The notes beneath the pieces were generated by a model that made no database searches, was not told the origin of the DNA, and saw only the letters and a list, made by a program, of their open reading frames with translations. Made by a program: the position numbers and the translations under genes. A DNA stretch of 64,000 nt from an uncultured Oscillospiraceae bacterium (GTDB lineage Bacteria; Bacillota; Clostridia; Oscillospirales; Oscillospiraceae), in the NCBI GenBank assembly GCA_947632175.1, contig CANROC010000011.1:1-64000 (forward strand). The letters are read 5' to 3'. This document shows positions 50,878 to 59,596 of the stretch, in pieces; positions within the stretch are counted from its first letter, which is position 1, and each line of letters starts with the position of its first letter.

Positions 50878-51198
50878 TCACTGGATAAGCCAATCATAGT
50901 CCTGGCGACAGTCCAGAATGTAGTCTACATACACGGTGTCGTTTTGGATCTGATACAGCACAAGGTATGTCTTCCTAATGAAGAGGCGATGGTATGTATT
51001 TGGCGGGATAAAGTCCCCGCCCTCAAAAAACGGGTACCGGTTCGGCATCGTGGACAGTGACCGAAGCTCCGCCATGATCTCCTTTTTCTTTTCCTCGGCG
51101 GCCGTCTTGCTCACCTTGGCAAGAAAAGCGATGTGAGCCCCCAACATACATCTGGCGCGGTCGGAAACGACTACCTTATATCTTTTTTTCTCCGGCAT
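50878..51198 (-). CDS. RelE/ParE-family toxin
   Basis: 106 residues. The fold is seen in YKVVVSDRARCMLGAHIAFLAKVSK, then YRFFI-like HRLFIRKTYLVLYQIQNDTVYVDYILDCRQDY, the standard end of ParE/RelE toxins. ATG 51198 is used; an in-frame GTG at 51204 overlaps the antitoxin stop. It is the second gene of a toxin-antitoxin operon. RelE members cut mRNA on the ribosome and ParE members poison gyrase; which applies is unclear. Confidence 0.87.
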   Translation of the reverse strand: MPEKKRYKVVVSDRARCMLGAHIAFLAKVSKTAAEEKKKEIMAELRSLSTMPNRYPFFEGGDFIPPNTYHRLFIRKTYLVLYQIQNDTVYVDYILDCRQDYDWLIQ

Positions 51199-51200
51199 GG

Positions 51201-51467
51201 TCACGCCTCGTGGATGATCTCATCAAGATAGGCTTCCAGCTCCTCCAGCGTGTAATCCCGCTGACCGCTGAGCCGCGCCTCCTCTACGGACAGAAGCTCC
51301 TCCCGGAGCTTCAACATTTTTTCGCGGCGGGTGAAGGATTCAATGTCCATGACAACCAAATCTCCCTCCCCGTTTTTGGTGAGGTAGACCGGCTCGGCTG
51401 TCCTCCTGCAAAGTTCCGCGATCTCGTTGTAATTTTGGCGTATCGCCGCCGACGGACGTATATTCAT
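51201..51467 (-). CDS. Phd/YefM-family antitoxin
   Basis: 88 residues from the ATG after AAGGAGGCGTGACG. MNIRPSAAIRQNYNEIAELCRRTAEPVYLTKNGEGDLVVMDIESF is the typical Phd/YefM DNA-binding half; the acidic C-terminal helix would wrap the toxin. It would autorepress the promoter just upstream together with the toxin. Confidence 0.9.
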   Translation of the reverse strand: MNIRPSAAIRQNYNEIAELCRRTAEPVYLTKNGEGDLVVMDIESFTRREKMLKLREELLSVEEARLSGQRDYTLEELEAYLDEIIHEA

Positions 51468-51503
51468 CGTCACGCCTCCTTGAGATAGTCATATTATACC
51501 CAC

Positions 51504-51532
51504 ATTATAATCAAATTCTATCATACTGTCAA
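51504..51532 (-). promoter_or_regulatory. Promoter of the toxin-antitoxin operon
   Basis: On the minus strand TTGACA, 17 bases, TATAAT. The repeated TATAATRTG stretches around it are probable antitoxin sites. Confidence 0.8.
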
Positions 51533-51571
51533 CACCGGGTCCACACATTCCTCCCGCCCCCTCAAAAGCAT

Positions 51572-51600
51572 TTGACAATGGGGCACAGTGAGGCTATAAT
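51572..51600 (+). promoter_or_regulatory. Promoter of feoAB
   Basis: TTGACA, 17 bases, TATAAT, 38 bases before the start. No clear Fur box is seen. Confidence 0.85.
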
Positions 51601-51638
51601 CGGGGGCGGAAGAAAATTCGCGTTTGCGGAGGCGTGAT

Positions 51639-53975
51639 ATGACCCTGAAGGAACTGAAAATAGGGGAGAGCGGACGGATCGACGCCGTGGGGGGCGAGGG
51701 CGCCCTGCGGCAGCATTTTCTGGATATGGGCGTCATCCCCGGCGCGGAGGTGACGGTGGTGAAGTTCGCCCCCATGGGCGACCCGGTGGAGGTGCGCATC
51801 CACGGCTACGAGCTCACCCTGCGTCTCGACGACGCCGCCAGGATCGACGTCACCAAGATCGACGCGGCGGAGGCCGAGACGGCCAGCGCCCCCCGCCGGC
51901 CCGTGGCGCACCCGCACCTGGGCGAGCCCGGCGTCCATCACGTAAAAGGGGAGACGGAGCCCCTGCCGGAGGACCACGTCCTCACCTTCGCCCTGGTGGG
52001 CAATCAGAACTGCGGCAAGACCACCCTCTTTAACCGCCTCACCGGCGCCAATCAGCACGTGGGAAACTTCCCCGGCGTCACCGTGGACCGCAAGAGCGGC
52101 GCTATCCTGGGCCACTCCAACACCTCCATCACGGACCTTCCGGGCATCTACTCCATGTCGCCCTACTCCGCCGAGGAGCTTGTCAGCCGTGCCTTCGTCT
52201 TAGATGAGAAGCCCGACGCCATCATCAACATCGTGGACGCCACGAACATCGAGCGCAACCTGTACCTCACCATGCAGCTTCTGGAGATGGACCGGCCCAT
52301 GGTGGTGGCCCTCAACATGATGGACGAGCTCACCGGCAACGGCGGCTTCATCAGCGTCAACGCCATGGAGGCCATGCTGGGCGTCCCGGTGGTGCCCATC
52401 TCCGCTGCGAAGAACGAGGGCGTGGACGAGCTCGTCACCCACGCCATCCACATCGCCCGCTACCAGGAGAAGCCCCTGAAGGTGGACTTCTGCGCCAAGG
52501 ACGCCGCCGGCGGCGCCGTCCATCGGTGCCTCCATGCCGCCGTACACCTCATCGAGGACCACGCGGAGGCCGCCGGAATGCCCGTGCGCTTCGCCGCCGC
52601 CAAGGCCATCGAGGGGGAGAGCCTCACCATCGAGCGGCTGAAGCTGGACCAGAACGAAAAGGACCTTCTGGAGCACATCACCGTCCAGATGGAGGCCGAG
52701 CGGGGCCTCGACCGCAGCGCCGCCATCGCGGACATGCGCTTCAACTTCATCAACAACGTCTGCCGGGACTGCGTCCGCAAGCCCCGGGAGACGAAGGAGC
52801 ACGCCCGCAGCGCCAAGATCGACCGGATCCTCACCGGCAAATATACCGCCATCCCCGTCTTTGTGGCCATCATGGCGCTGGTCTTCTACCTCACCTTCAA
52901 CGTCATCGGCGCGTTCTTCCAGGACCTTTTAGAGCGGGGCATCGACGCCCTCACCGTCCTCGTGGACAACGCCATGGCCTCCGCCCACGTCAACCCCGTC
53001 CTCCGGGATCTGGTGGTGGGCGGCATCTTCGAGGGCGTGGGGTCGGTGCTGAGCTTCATGCCCATCGTGGTCACCATGTTCCTCTTCCTGTCCCTGCTGG
53101 AGGACTCCGGCTACATAGCCCGCGTGGCTTTCTTCATGGACAAGCTCCTGCGCAAGCTGGGCCTTTCGGGCCGGAGCATCGTGCCCATGCTCATCGGATT
53201 CGGCTGTACCGTCCCCGCCGTCATGGCTACCCGGACCCTGCCCAGCGAGCGGGACCGGCGGATGACCATCCTGCTCACGCCCTTCATGAGCTGCACGGCC
53301 AAGCTACCCATCTACGCCTTCTTCGTCAGCGCTTTCTTCCCCGGCAAGGGCGGGTTCATCATGACGGGTCTTTACCTACTCGGTATCCTCATGGGCATCG
53401 CCCTGGCGTTCCTCTATAAAAAGGTCCTCTTCAAGGGCGAGGCGGTGCCCTTCGTCATGGAGCTTCCCAACTACCGCCTCCCCAGCGTCCGCACCACGGC
53501 GCAGCTGGTGTGGGAGAAGGCCAAGGACTTCCTCCAGCGCGCCTTCTCCATCATCCTCATCGCCTCGGTGGTGGTCTGGTTCCTCCAGAGCTTCGACCCG
53601 CGCTTCAATCTGGTGGAGGACTCCTCCAAGAGCATCATGGCATTGCTGGCCGGCTTTATCGCCCCCCTCTTCAAGCCCCTGGGCCTGGGGGACTGGCGCA
53701 TCTGCACCTCCCTCATCAGCGGCTTCATGGCCAAGGAGAGCGTGGTCTCCGTGATGGAGGTCCTCTTCGGCGGCGGCGTCACCACCGCCATCAGCTCCGT
53801 CTCCGCCGGCGCCCTCCTGGTCTTCAGTCTCCTCTACACCCCCTGCGTGGCCTCCATCGCCGCCATCCGCCGGGAAATGGGCGCCAAATGGGCCGCCGGC
53901 GTCGTCCTCTGGCAATGCGTCCTGGCCTACCTCGCCGCGTTGGTCACAAGAGCGGTGCTGATTTTGGTGATGTAA
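51639..53975 (+). CDS. feoB: FeoA-FeoB fusion ferrous iron transporter
   Basis: 778 residues from the ATG after GCGGAGGCGTGAT. Residues 1-80 are an SH3-like FeoA domain (LKELKIGESGRIDAVGG ... LRLDDAARIDV). FeoB follows: G-protein with GNQNCGKTT (G1), NFPGVTVD (G2), DLPG (G3) and NMMDE (G4), then gate-containing membrane domains with GFGCTVPAVMATRTL and SCTAKLPIYAFF. It imports Fe2+ across the membrane using GTP. The FeoA fusion and single gene are seen in some anaerobes. A palindrome lies 16 bases after the stop. Confidence 0.96.
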   Translation: MTLKELKIGESGRIDAVGGEGALRQHFLDMGVIPGAEVTVVKFAPMGDPVEVRIHGYELTLRLDDAARIDVTKIDAAEAETASAPRRPVAHPHLGEPGVHHVKGETEPLPEDHVLTFALVGNQNCGKTTLFNRLTGANQHVGNFPGVTVDRKSGAILGHSNTSITDLPGIYSMSPYSAEELVSRAFVLDEKPDAIINIVDATNIERNLYLTMQLLEMDRPMVVALNMMDELTGNGGFISVNAMEAMLGVPVVPISAAKNEGVDELVTHAIHIARYQEKPLKVDFCAKDAAGGAVHRCLHAAVHLIEDHAEAAGMPVRFAAAKAIEGESLTIERLKLDQNEKDLLEHITVQMEAERGLDRSAAIADMRFNFINNVCRDCVRKPRETKEHARSAKIDRILTGKYTAIPVFVAIMALVFYLTFNVIGAFFQDLLERGIDALTVLVDNAMASAHVNPVLRDLVVGGIFEGVGSVLSFMPIVVTMFLFLSLLEDSGYIARVAFFMDKLLRKLGLSGRSIVPMLIGFGCTVPAVMATRTLPSERDRRMTILLTPFMSCTAKLPIYAFFVSAFFPGKGGFIMTGLYLLGILMGIALAFLYKKVLFKGEAVPFVMELPNYRLPSVRTTAQLVWEKAKDFLQRAFSIILIASVVVWFLQSFDPRFNLVEDSSKSIMALLAGFIAPLFKPLGLGDWRICTSLISGFMAKESVVSVMEVLFGGGVTTAISSVSAGALLVFSLLYTPCVASIAAIRREMGAKWAAGVVLWQCVLAYLAALVTRAVLILVM

Positions 53976-53991
53976 GGAGTGCCCGCACCTC

Positions 53992-54013
53992 AACCTCCCC
54001 CAAGGGGGAGGTT
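53992..54013 (+). repeat. Palindrome left of the nitrilase-family gene
   Basis: AACCTCCCCC-AA-GGGGGAGGTT, a perfect 10-bp stem followed by AAAATT. A near-copy lies at about 55268-55288. Confidence 0.75.
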
Positions 54014-54040
54014 AAAATTGTCAATATGACGGAGGACCTT

Positions 54041-54892
54041 ATGAAAAAATTGAAGGTAGCTCTTATTCAGTATGATACCGTCATGCCCGATGTAGACCAG
54101 AATACTATAACAGCTATAAAACTGATTCGGGAAGCAAGTGAAAATGGTGCGGATTTAGTCTTATTTCCGGAATGCTTTCTTACTGCTTACGCGGTACCGG
54201 ATATTTGTGAGAAATTGCTGCCTGTTCATGATATTGAAAGTCATCCCCAATTTATAAAATGGTGCGAAAATGCTTTGACAGAGGATGAAGAACATTTTGT
54301 TCAAATAACAAATCTTGCCGCCGAACTGAACATAGGCGTTGTCATGACCGGTTTTTCTAAGGGAAAGCGATATCCGCAAAATACGGCGTGGATCATCGAC
54401 AGAGACGGAAAAGTAATTTTGAAGTATTCAAAGGTTCATACCTGTGATTTCGACTGGGAAAGATATCTGGAAGCCGGAGATTCCTTTCCCGTATGCGAAT
54501 TTGACGGGATCACAATGGGATGTATGATCTGTTATGACAGGGAATATCCGGAGAGTGCCAGAGAGCTTATGCTGAACGGCGCGGAGCTGATCATGCACCC
54601 CAACAGCTGCGGCGACATGCCGCCGAGATTAAAAGAGCTGTCTGTGCGGGCTATGGAAAATATGGTCGGCATAGCGATGGCAAATCCCCCGGCAAAGGGG
54701 ATGGGAAATTCCTGCGCGTTTAGTCCTGTGGTATGGACAAAGGAAGGATTTGATAACACTATTTTCGTAGGAAAAGAGCTTGAGGAAACGATATACTATG
54801 TTGAGTTTGATATAGAGGAAATCAGAGCATATAGAGAAAGAGAGGATTTGGGAAAATACAGAAAACCAACAGCATACAAAAAACTGGTGTGA
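54041..54892 (+). CDS. Carbon-nitrogen hydrolase (nitrilase superfamily)
   Basis: 283 residues from the ATG after GGAGGACCTT. The Glu-Lys-Cys triad is visible: LVLFPECF, KYSKVHTCDF and GCMICYDREYPE. The enzyme would hydrolyse an amide or carbamoyl group in the cytosol; the branch resembles N-carbamoylputrescine or omega-amidase types but is not decided. The gene is clearly AT-richer than the core genes around it and is bracketed by CCTCCCCC palindromes, which suggests recent arrival. Confidence 0.88.
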   Translation: MKKLKVALIQYDTVMPDVDQNTITAIKLIREASENGADLVLFPECFLTAYAVPDICEKLLPVHDIESHPQFIKWCENALTEDEEHFVQITNLAAELNIGVVMTGFSKGKRYPQNTAWIIDRDGKVILKYSKVHTCDFDWERYLEAGDSFPVCEFDGITMGCMICYDREYPESARELMLNGAELIMHPNSCGDMPPRLKELSVRAMENMVGIAMANPPAKGMGNSCAFSPVVWTKEGFDNTIFVGKELEETIYYVEFDIEEIRAYREREDLGKYRKPTAYKKLV

Positions 54893-55313
54893 AGCAATGG
54901 GCTGTAATATTTGGCCGTTTCGACCTTATTGCGCCGGAGGCGCAATTGAATATAAACGCGCCGCAAGGCGGCGCAAACCTTTTAAAGCCCCCTCCTCGTA
55001 GGAGGGGGGCAGGGGGGAAGCGAGGGTTGGATGTTAGAGCGGTATCGACAAAACGCGCCCTTCAAAGCCCCTCCCTCCGGGAGGGGTGGCCGCGCGCAGA
55101 GCCGGCCAGGGTGGGGATGACTATTGGACAGCTCAGAAACTCGGACCCACCCCTGTCCCATCCCAAAAGGTTTTCTCGCTGTTCGGATGAACCCACATTC
55201 TCACCACATCCGGCCCTGTGGGGAAGGCTGGGACGGGGGGACCCTTCCGCCTCGCTTTGCTCGGCACCTCCCCCAGGGGGGAGGTTAAAAACTCCCCGTT
55301 AACGCCCCCTTAC
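54893..55313. other. Palindrome-rich intergenic region
   Basis: No gene is seen. It holds short dyads (TTGCGCC/GGCGCAA, GCGCCGC/GCGGCGC, CCCCCTCC/GGAGGGGG), a CCCTCCGGGAGGGGTGGCC block, and the palindrome ACCTCCCCC/GGGGGAGGT at about 55268 that matches the one at 53992. Confidence 0.7.
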
Positions 55314-55366
55314 AAAAAAAGAGCACCCACCTGCCAACATCATGGCAGGTGGGTGTGCTGTTTTTT
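55314..55366. terminator. Bidirectional terminator
   Basis: A long stem CACCTGCCA/TGGCAGGTG extended by AGCAC/GTGCT, with AAAAAAA before and TTTTTT after. It ends the minus-strand carboxypeptidase transcript 7 bases beyond its stop. Confidence 0.85.
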
Positions 55367-55372
55367 CCAATT

Positions 55373-56839
55373 TTACCTCTTCCTCGTCTCCTGCATCTCC
55401 CGGGCGTGTCTTGCTTCGATCTCCTCGAAGGACTTGCCGGTGCTGGGCTCCTGGGAGCGCTGGTACTCCTGGACGCGGCGGCGGGCCAGCTCGTGGGCCA
55501 CGCGGCGCTTGTTGTAGCGGCGGAGGTTATAGTAGACGATGAAGGCCACGTAGAGGATGAGGATGACGGCGAAGAGCGTGATGCCCAGGCGCACGTACTT
55601 GTTGGAGAGAGTGGAGCGGATCTCCGTCATCATATAGGCCCCCCGGTCCAGCTCCACCTTGTAGTTGGCCACCAGGTTGACGGTGCCGTAGTCCACGCCG
55701 TTGAAGCTGACGGCCACCTCGCCCAGGATCTGGCCCTGGTCCACGGGGGCGGTGAGGTCGGTGGTGAAGACCCGGCGGTCCAGCACCACCTGAGTGAGGT
55801 CCGCGTCGTTGGGCAGGAGGGCGCTGACGGTCCGCTCGGGACGGAGAGTGACGGAGGAGGTGCCCCGGCCCAGGGCCACGGGGATCTCCGCCAGGGGGGC
55901 GGTGGAGAGGATCTCCTGGTAGCTGAAGTTGTCAAAGCCCCACTCCAGAAGCCGCTTCGTCTCCGTAAAGCTGGTGGGCACGGTGCGGCCGCTGTCCAAA
56001 ACGGCGGATTCCCCGCCCAGCACGACGCTCAGAAGCTGGCGGCCGTCCTTTGTGGCGTAGGCGATGAGGCAGTACCCGGCGGCGTTGGTGTGGCCGGTCT
56101 TCATCCCGGCGGCGTACTCATAGTACTCGGGGCTCGAGGGCTGGATGAGGTTGTTGGTGTTCTTGAGGACCCGTTCATTGGACATGTTCGTGGCGGGGAC
56201 GGTGTAGGTGGGAGTGGAGACGACGCGCTTGAGAAGATTGTGCTTCAGCGCCTCCTCCGCGATCCTGCACAGGTCCTCGGCGGTGGAGTAGTGCGTCTCG
56301 TCCGGCATCCCGTGAGTGTTGGCAAAGTGGGTATCCGTACAGCCCAGCTCTGCCGCGCGGGTGTTCATCCGCTCCACAAAGGACGTCACGTCCCCGGCCA
56401 GGACCTGGGCCAGGACGTTGCACCCCTCGTTGGCGGAGGCGAGGAGGGAGCAGTAGAGAAGCTGCTCAAAGGTCAGCTCCTCGCCCACCTTGATGCCGGC
56501 GCTGCTGCCGTCGGGCGTGATGTCGAAGTAGGGGTCGTCCGTGACGGTGATCTTGTCGGAAAGGCCGATCTCGCCGTTCTCATAGGCCTCCACGGCCAGA
56601 AGAGCGGTCATGATCTTCGTGAGGCTCGCGGGGGCCCGCCGCTCCGCCGGATTCTTGGCGTACAGGACCTGCCGGGCGTCCAGATCCCAGAGGTACGCGG
56701 CGGCGGTGGTGATGGCCGGATCGTCGATGGCCCCGGCCCTTGGGGCAAGACCGGGGAGGGACGCGGCGAAAAAGAGGACGAGGGCCAGCGCCAGGGCGGC
56801 CAGCTTTTTGGCGGGTGAAGCGTTTGATACAGGTTTCAT
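55373..56839 (-). CDS. D-alanyl-D-alanine carboxypeptidase (DacF type)
   Basis: 488 residues from the ATG at 56839 after GGAG; the frame stays open far upstream but lacks a signal peptide there. A signal peptide (LAALALALVLFFAASLPGLAPRAGA) precedes the penicillin-binding domain: SLTK (ASLTKIMTA), SAN (SANEGCN) and KTG (KTGHTNAAG). A C-terminal beta domain is followed by a membrane segment (LGITLFAVILILYVAFIVYY) and a basic cytoplasmic tail, unlike the amphipathic anchor of DacA. It trims peptidoglycan stem peptides and may have a sporulation role as in DacF. Confidence 0.92.
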   Translation of the reverse strand: MKPVSNASPAKKLAALALALVLFFAASLPGLAPRAGAIDDPAITTAAAYLWDLDARQVLYAKNPAERRAPASLTKIMTALLAVEAYENGEIGLSDKITVTDDPYFDITPDGSSAGIKVGEELTFEQLLYCSLLASANEGCNVLAQVLAGDVTSFVERMNTRAAELGCTDTHFANTHGMPDETHYSTAEDLCRIAEEALKHNLLKRVVSTPTYTVPATNMSNERVLKNTNNLIQPSSPEYYEYAAGMKTGHTNAAGYCLIAYATKDGRQLLSVVLGGESAVLDSGRTVPTSFTETKRLLEWGFDNFSYQEILSTAPLAEIPVALGRGTSSVTLRPERTVSALLPNDADLTQVVLDRRVFTTDLTAPVDQGQILGEVAVSFNGVDYGTVNLVANYKVELDRGAYMMTEIRSTLSNKYVRLGITLFAVILILYVAFIVYYNLRRYNKRRVAHELARRRVQEYQRSQEPSTGKSFEEIEARHAREMQETRKR

Positions 56840-57004
56840 AGAAAAACTCCAAAGAAATGTTGGACAAAGTCCGAAAGATATAGTATGATAAGAGATGGGG
56901 CAGACGGACGCCGCCCCGCGCCATACACCTATATCATATCTTTTTTTCGCCGCAAAATCAATAAGGAAAGTCGAATTTGTGGGAAAAATCAAAGCTGGTA
57001 CGTT

Positions 57005-57349
57005 ATGAAGCTGAAAAAATGGGAGCTTTCCCTGTTGGCTGTGGCCCTCGCGGCGGCCTTTTTCACCGCCGGGTACTTCTCCGGCCGGGGACGGGCGGGA
57101 AGCGTGAACGTCACCGTGTCCCAAAGCACCGAGCCCCCCGCCGCCGGGAGCGTCGAGGCCCGCATCGACCTGAACGCCGCCTCCCGCTGGGAGCTCATGA
57201 GCCTTCCGGGGGTGGGGGAGACCATCGCCGACAGGATCATCGCGTACCGGACCGAGCACGGTGGCTTTGAGGCCGTGGAGGAGCTCATGGAGGTCCGGGG
57301 GATTGGGGAGAGCCTTTTTGAGGCCGTGAAGGACTATCTCACGGTCTGA
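57005..57349 (+). CDS. ComEA-like helix-hairpin-helix protein
   Basis: 114 residues: one N-terminal membrane segment (LSLLAVALAAAFFTAGYF), a short linker and a double HhH motif (RIDLNAASRWELMSLPGVGETIADRIIAYR, then LMEVRGIGESLFEAVKDYL). ComEA proteins bind incoming double-stranded DNA at the cell surface during transformation; short forms occur without the rest of the competence set. The ATG at 57005 lacks a strong ribosome binding site. It is divergent from the carboxypeptidase. Confidence 0.85.
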   Translation: MKLKKWELSLLAVALAAAFFTAGYFSGRGRAGSVNVTVSQSTEPPAAGSVEARIDLNAASRWELMSLPGVGETIADRIIAYRTEHGGFEAVEELMEVRGIGESLFEAVKDYLTV

Positions 57350-57394
57350 CCGTCCCGGACAGCGGGAATGAAAAAGAGCAGGGGAGGAGAGCCT

Positions 57395-58075
57395 ATGAAG
57401 ATCCTGGTAGTAGACGACGAAAAGCTCCTGGTGCGGGGCATCAAATTCAATCTGGAGAACGAGGGCTACCAGGTGGAGGCGGCCTACGACGGCCAGGAGG
57501 GGCTGGAGCTGGCCCGCACCGGCAATTTTGACCTCATCATCCTGGACCTGATGATGCCGAAGATGTCGGGGCTGGAGGTGTGCATGCACCTTAGGGAGAC
57601 CTCCCAGGTGCCCATCATCATGCTCACCGCCCGCACGGACGACATGGACAAGATCATCGGCTTTGATTACGGCGCGGACGACTACGTCACCAAGCCCTTC
57701 AACATCCTGGAGCTCAAGGCCCGCATCCGGGCCCTCCTGCGCCGCGCCGCCCCCAAGACCCAGGCGGAGGACGGGCAGCTCCTCACCGCCGGCCACATCG
57801 CCATCGACTGCGACAGGCGCACGGCTTACAGGGACGGGGCCCTGGTGGAGCTGACGGGCCGGGAATTTGACGTCATCGAGCTTCTCATGAAAAACCCCGG
57901 CCGGGTCTACAGCCGGGAGAATCTTCTGAACCTCATCTGGGGCTTCGACTACCAGGGCGACATCCGCACCGTGGACGTCCACGTCCACAGGCTTCGCGAC
58001 AAGCTGGAGACGAACCCCTCGGAGCCGGAGTACATCATCACGAAGTGGGGAGTGGGGTACTATTTCAAGGGCTGA
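57395..58075 (+). CDS. OmpR/PhoB-family response regulator
   Basis: 226 residues from the ATG after GGGGAGGAGAGCCT. Receiver domain with DDE acidic pocket, phosphorylated Asp in LIILDLMMPKMSG, and lysine in DDYVTKPF; C-terminal winged helix with VYSRENLLNLIWGFDYQGDIRTVDVHVHRLRDKLE. It pairs with the histidine kinase encoded directly downstream. Confidence 0.96.
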   Translation: MKILVVDDEKLLVRGIKFNLENEGYQVEAAYDGQEGLELARTGNFDLIILDLMMPKMSGLEVCMHLRETSQVPIIMLTARTDDMDKIIGFDYGADDYVTKPFNILELKARIRALLRRAAPKTQAEDGQLLTAGHIAIDCDRRTAYRDGALVELTGREFDVIELLMKNPGRVYSRENLLNLIWGFDYQGDIRTVDVHVHRLRDKLETNPSEPEYIITKWGVGYYFKG

Positions 58076-58148
58076 CAGGGGCGTCAAGGGACGCCATCTC
58101 AGCATCCGCACCAAATATTTCCTCTCTTTTCTGCTCTTCACGGGGCTC

Positions 58149-59492
58149 GTGATCGCGGTGCTGAACATCTACCCCATGCGCATCTCCCGGAACCTCATCA
58201 TCTTCGCCAAGGAGGAATCCATCCCGCCCTACGCCCGGCAAGTGGCGGACCTTTTGGGAGAGCTCCCGGCGCTGACGCCGGAGAGCGTAGAGCAGGTCCT
58301 GGAGACGTGGGAGGCGGACAGCCTCTCCCGCGTGGTCATATTCGATCTCAATAAGGACGAGCTGTGTGCCCGGGGGAACGATGCCCCGGGCTATGATGAG
58401 CGCGTCCTTTTTTCCATGGCCGAAAAGGCCCTCTCGGAGGGGGAGGCGGACTTCCGCTCCAGCCTCACCGACGGGGCGTTCCTCACCTATGCCTGCGCCC
58501 CGGTGGAAAGCGGCGGCCAGGCCGCGGCGGCGGTGGGCGTCTACGAATACGACGACGCCGCCGGGGCGCTGGTGATGGGCATCCGGGATGACATGTTGAA
58601 GGCGGCCCTTGGCTTCGGCGCCGCCGCCGTGATCGTCAGCCTCCTCCTGTCCCGGACCCTCAGCGCCGGCCTCACCCGCGTCCTCACCGGCATCCGCAAG
58701 GTGCGGGAGGGGGACTACACCTTCCGCGCGCAGGTCCGGGGCCACGATGAGTTCGCCACGCTCACGGAGGAGTTCAACACCCTCACGGAGCGTATGCAGC
58801 AGACGGAGGAGCGCCGCCGGCGCTTCGTCTCCGACGCCTCCCACGAGCTCAAGACGCCCCTCTCCGCCATCATGCTCCTGGCGGACACCATCCTGGAGAG
58901 CGACAACATGGACGCCGGGACCATGCGGGAGTTCGTCACCGGCATCCGGGAGGAGGCCCAGCGCCTGGGCCGCACCACCTCCCAGCTTCTGGACCTCACC
59001 AAGCTCGACCGGCCCGTGGAGGAAAAGCGGGTGGACGTGGACTGCGTCGCGGTGGCCAAGCGCGTCCTCTCCGCTCTGGACCCCATAGCCCGCAAGGCCG
59101 GCGTCGCCGTCACCGCCCGCTTCGACGCCAACTGCCACGTCCTGGCCACGGAGGACGACCTTTTCCACCTCCTCCACAACCTGGTGGACAACGCCATCAA
59201 GTACAATACGGAGAACGGCCGCGTGACCGTCTCGGTCCTCCGCGACGGGGGAGACGTGGTGATCACCGTGGAGGACACCGGCATCGGCATCCCCGAGGAG
59301 GACCTGCCCTACATCTTCGACCGCTTCTACCGGGTGGAGAAGTCCCGCGACCGGGGCGAGGGCGGCACGGGCCTGGGCCTCTCCATCGTCAGATCCACCG
59401 CCGACCGCCACGGCGGCGTCCTCTCCGTCCGTCCCGTATCCCCCCACGGCACTGCCTTCACCGTCACCTTCCCCGGCACCATGCCGGAATAA
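58149..59492 (+). CDS. PhoR-type sensor histidine kinase (start uncertain)
   Basis: 447 residues from the first usual start, GTG 58149. Two membrane segments (one at the very N-terminus, one near ALGFGAAAVIVSLLLSRTL), a HAMP linker, HisKA with FVSDASHELKTPLSAI, and HATPase with N (NLVDNAIKYN), G1 (VEDTGIGIPE), F and G2 (GEGGTGLGLSI) boxes. The in-frame sequence before 58149 reads GRHLSIRTKYFLSFLLFTGL, which completes a normal first membrane helix, yet no ATG, GTG or TTG lies in it. An ATT at 58062 inside the regulator gene is possible. Confidence 0.9.
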   Translation: MIAVLNIYPMRISRNLIIFAKEESIPPYARQVADLLGELPALTPESVEQVLETWEADSLSRVVIFDLNKDELCARGNDAPGYDERVLFSMAEKALSEGEADFRSSLTDGAFLTYACAPVESGGQAAAAVGVYEYDDAAGALVMGIRDDMLKAALGFGAAAVIVSLLLSRTLSAGLTRVLTGIRKVREGDYTFRAQVRGHDEFATLTEEFNTLTERMQQTEERRRRFVSDASHELKTPLSAIMLLADTILESDNMDAGTMREFVTGIREEAQRLGRTTSQLLDLTKLDRPVEEKRVDVDCVAVAKRVLSALDPIARKAGVAVTARFDANCHVLATEDDLFHLLHNLVDNAIKYNTENGRVTVSVLRDGGDVVITVEDTGIGIPEEDLPYIFDRFYRVEKSRDRGEGGTGLGLSIVRSTADRHGGVLSVRPVSPHGTAFTVTFPGTMPE

Positions 59493-59509
59493 ACCCTTTG
59501 ACGCCCCCC

Positions 59510-59536
59510 CGGCCCGCCTTGCGCGGGCCGGTTTTT
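59510..59536 (+). terminator. Terminator after the histidine kinase
   Basis: CGGCCCGC-CTTGC-GCGGGCCG followed by GTTTTT. Confidence 0.88.
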
Positions 59537-59596
59537 CGTACTAGCGCACAGAAGCCCCGCATAGACTTGTACAAATTTCCTTGAGGGGGTCCGGGC

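Noticed and set aside
53510..54024. Extension of the nitrilase frame upstream through feoB
   Set aside because: It is a shadow of the 3' part of feoB; the family start and a ribosome binding site lie at 54041.
56840..58168. Upstream extension of the carboxypeptidase frame to 931 codons
   Set aside because: The extension is antisense to the ComEA-like and response regulator genes; the signal peptide begins at 56839.
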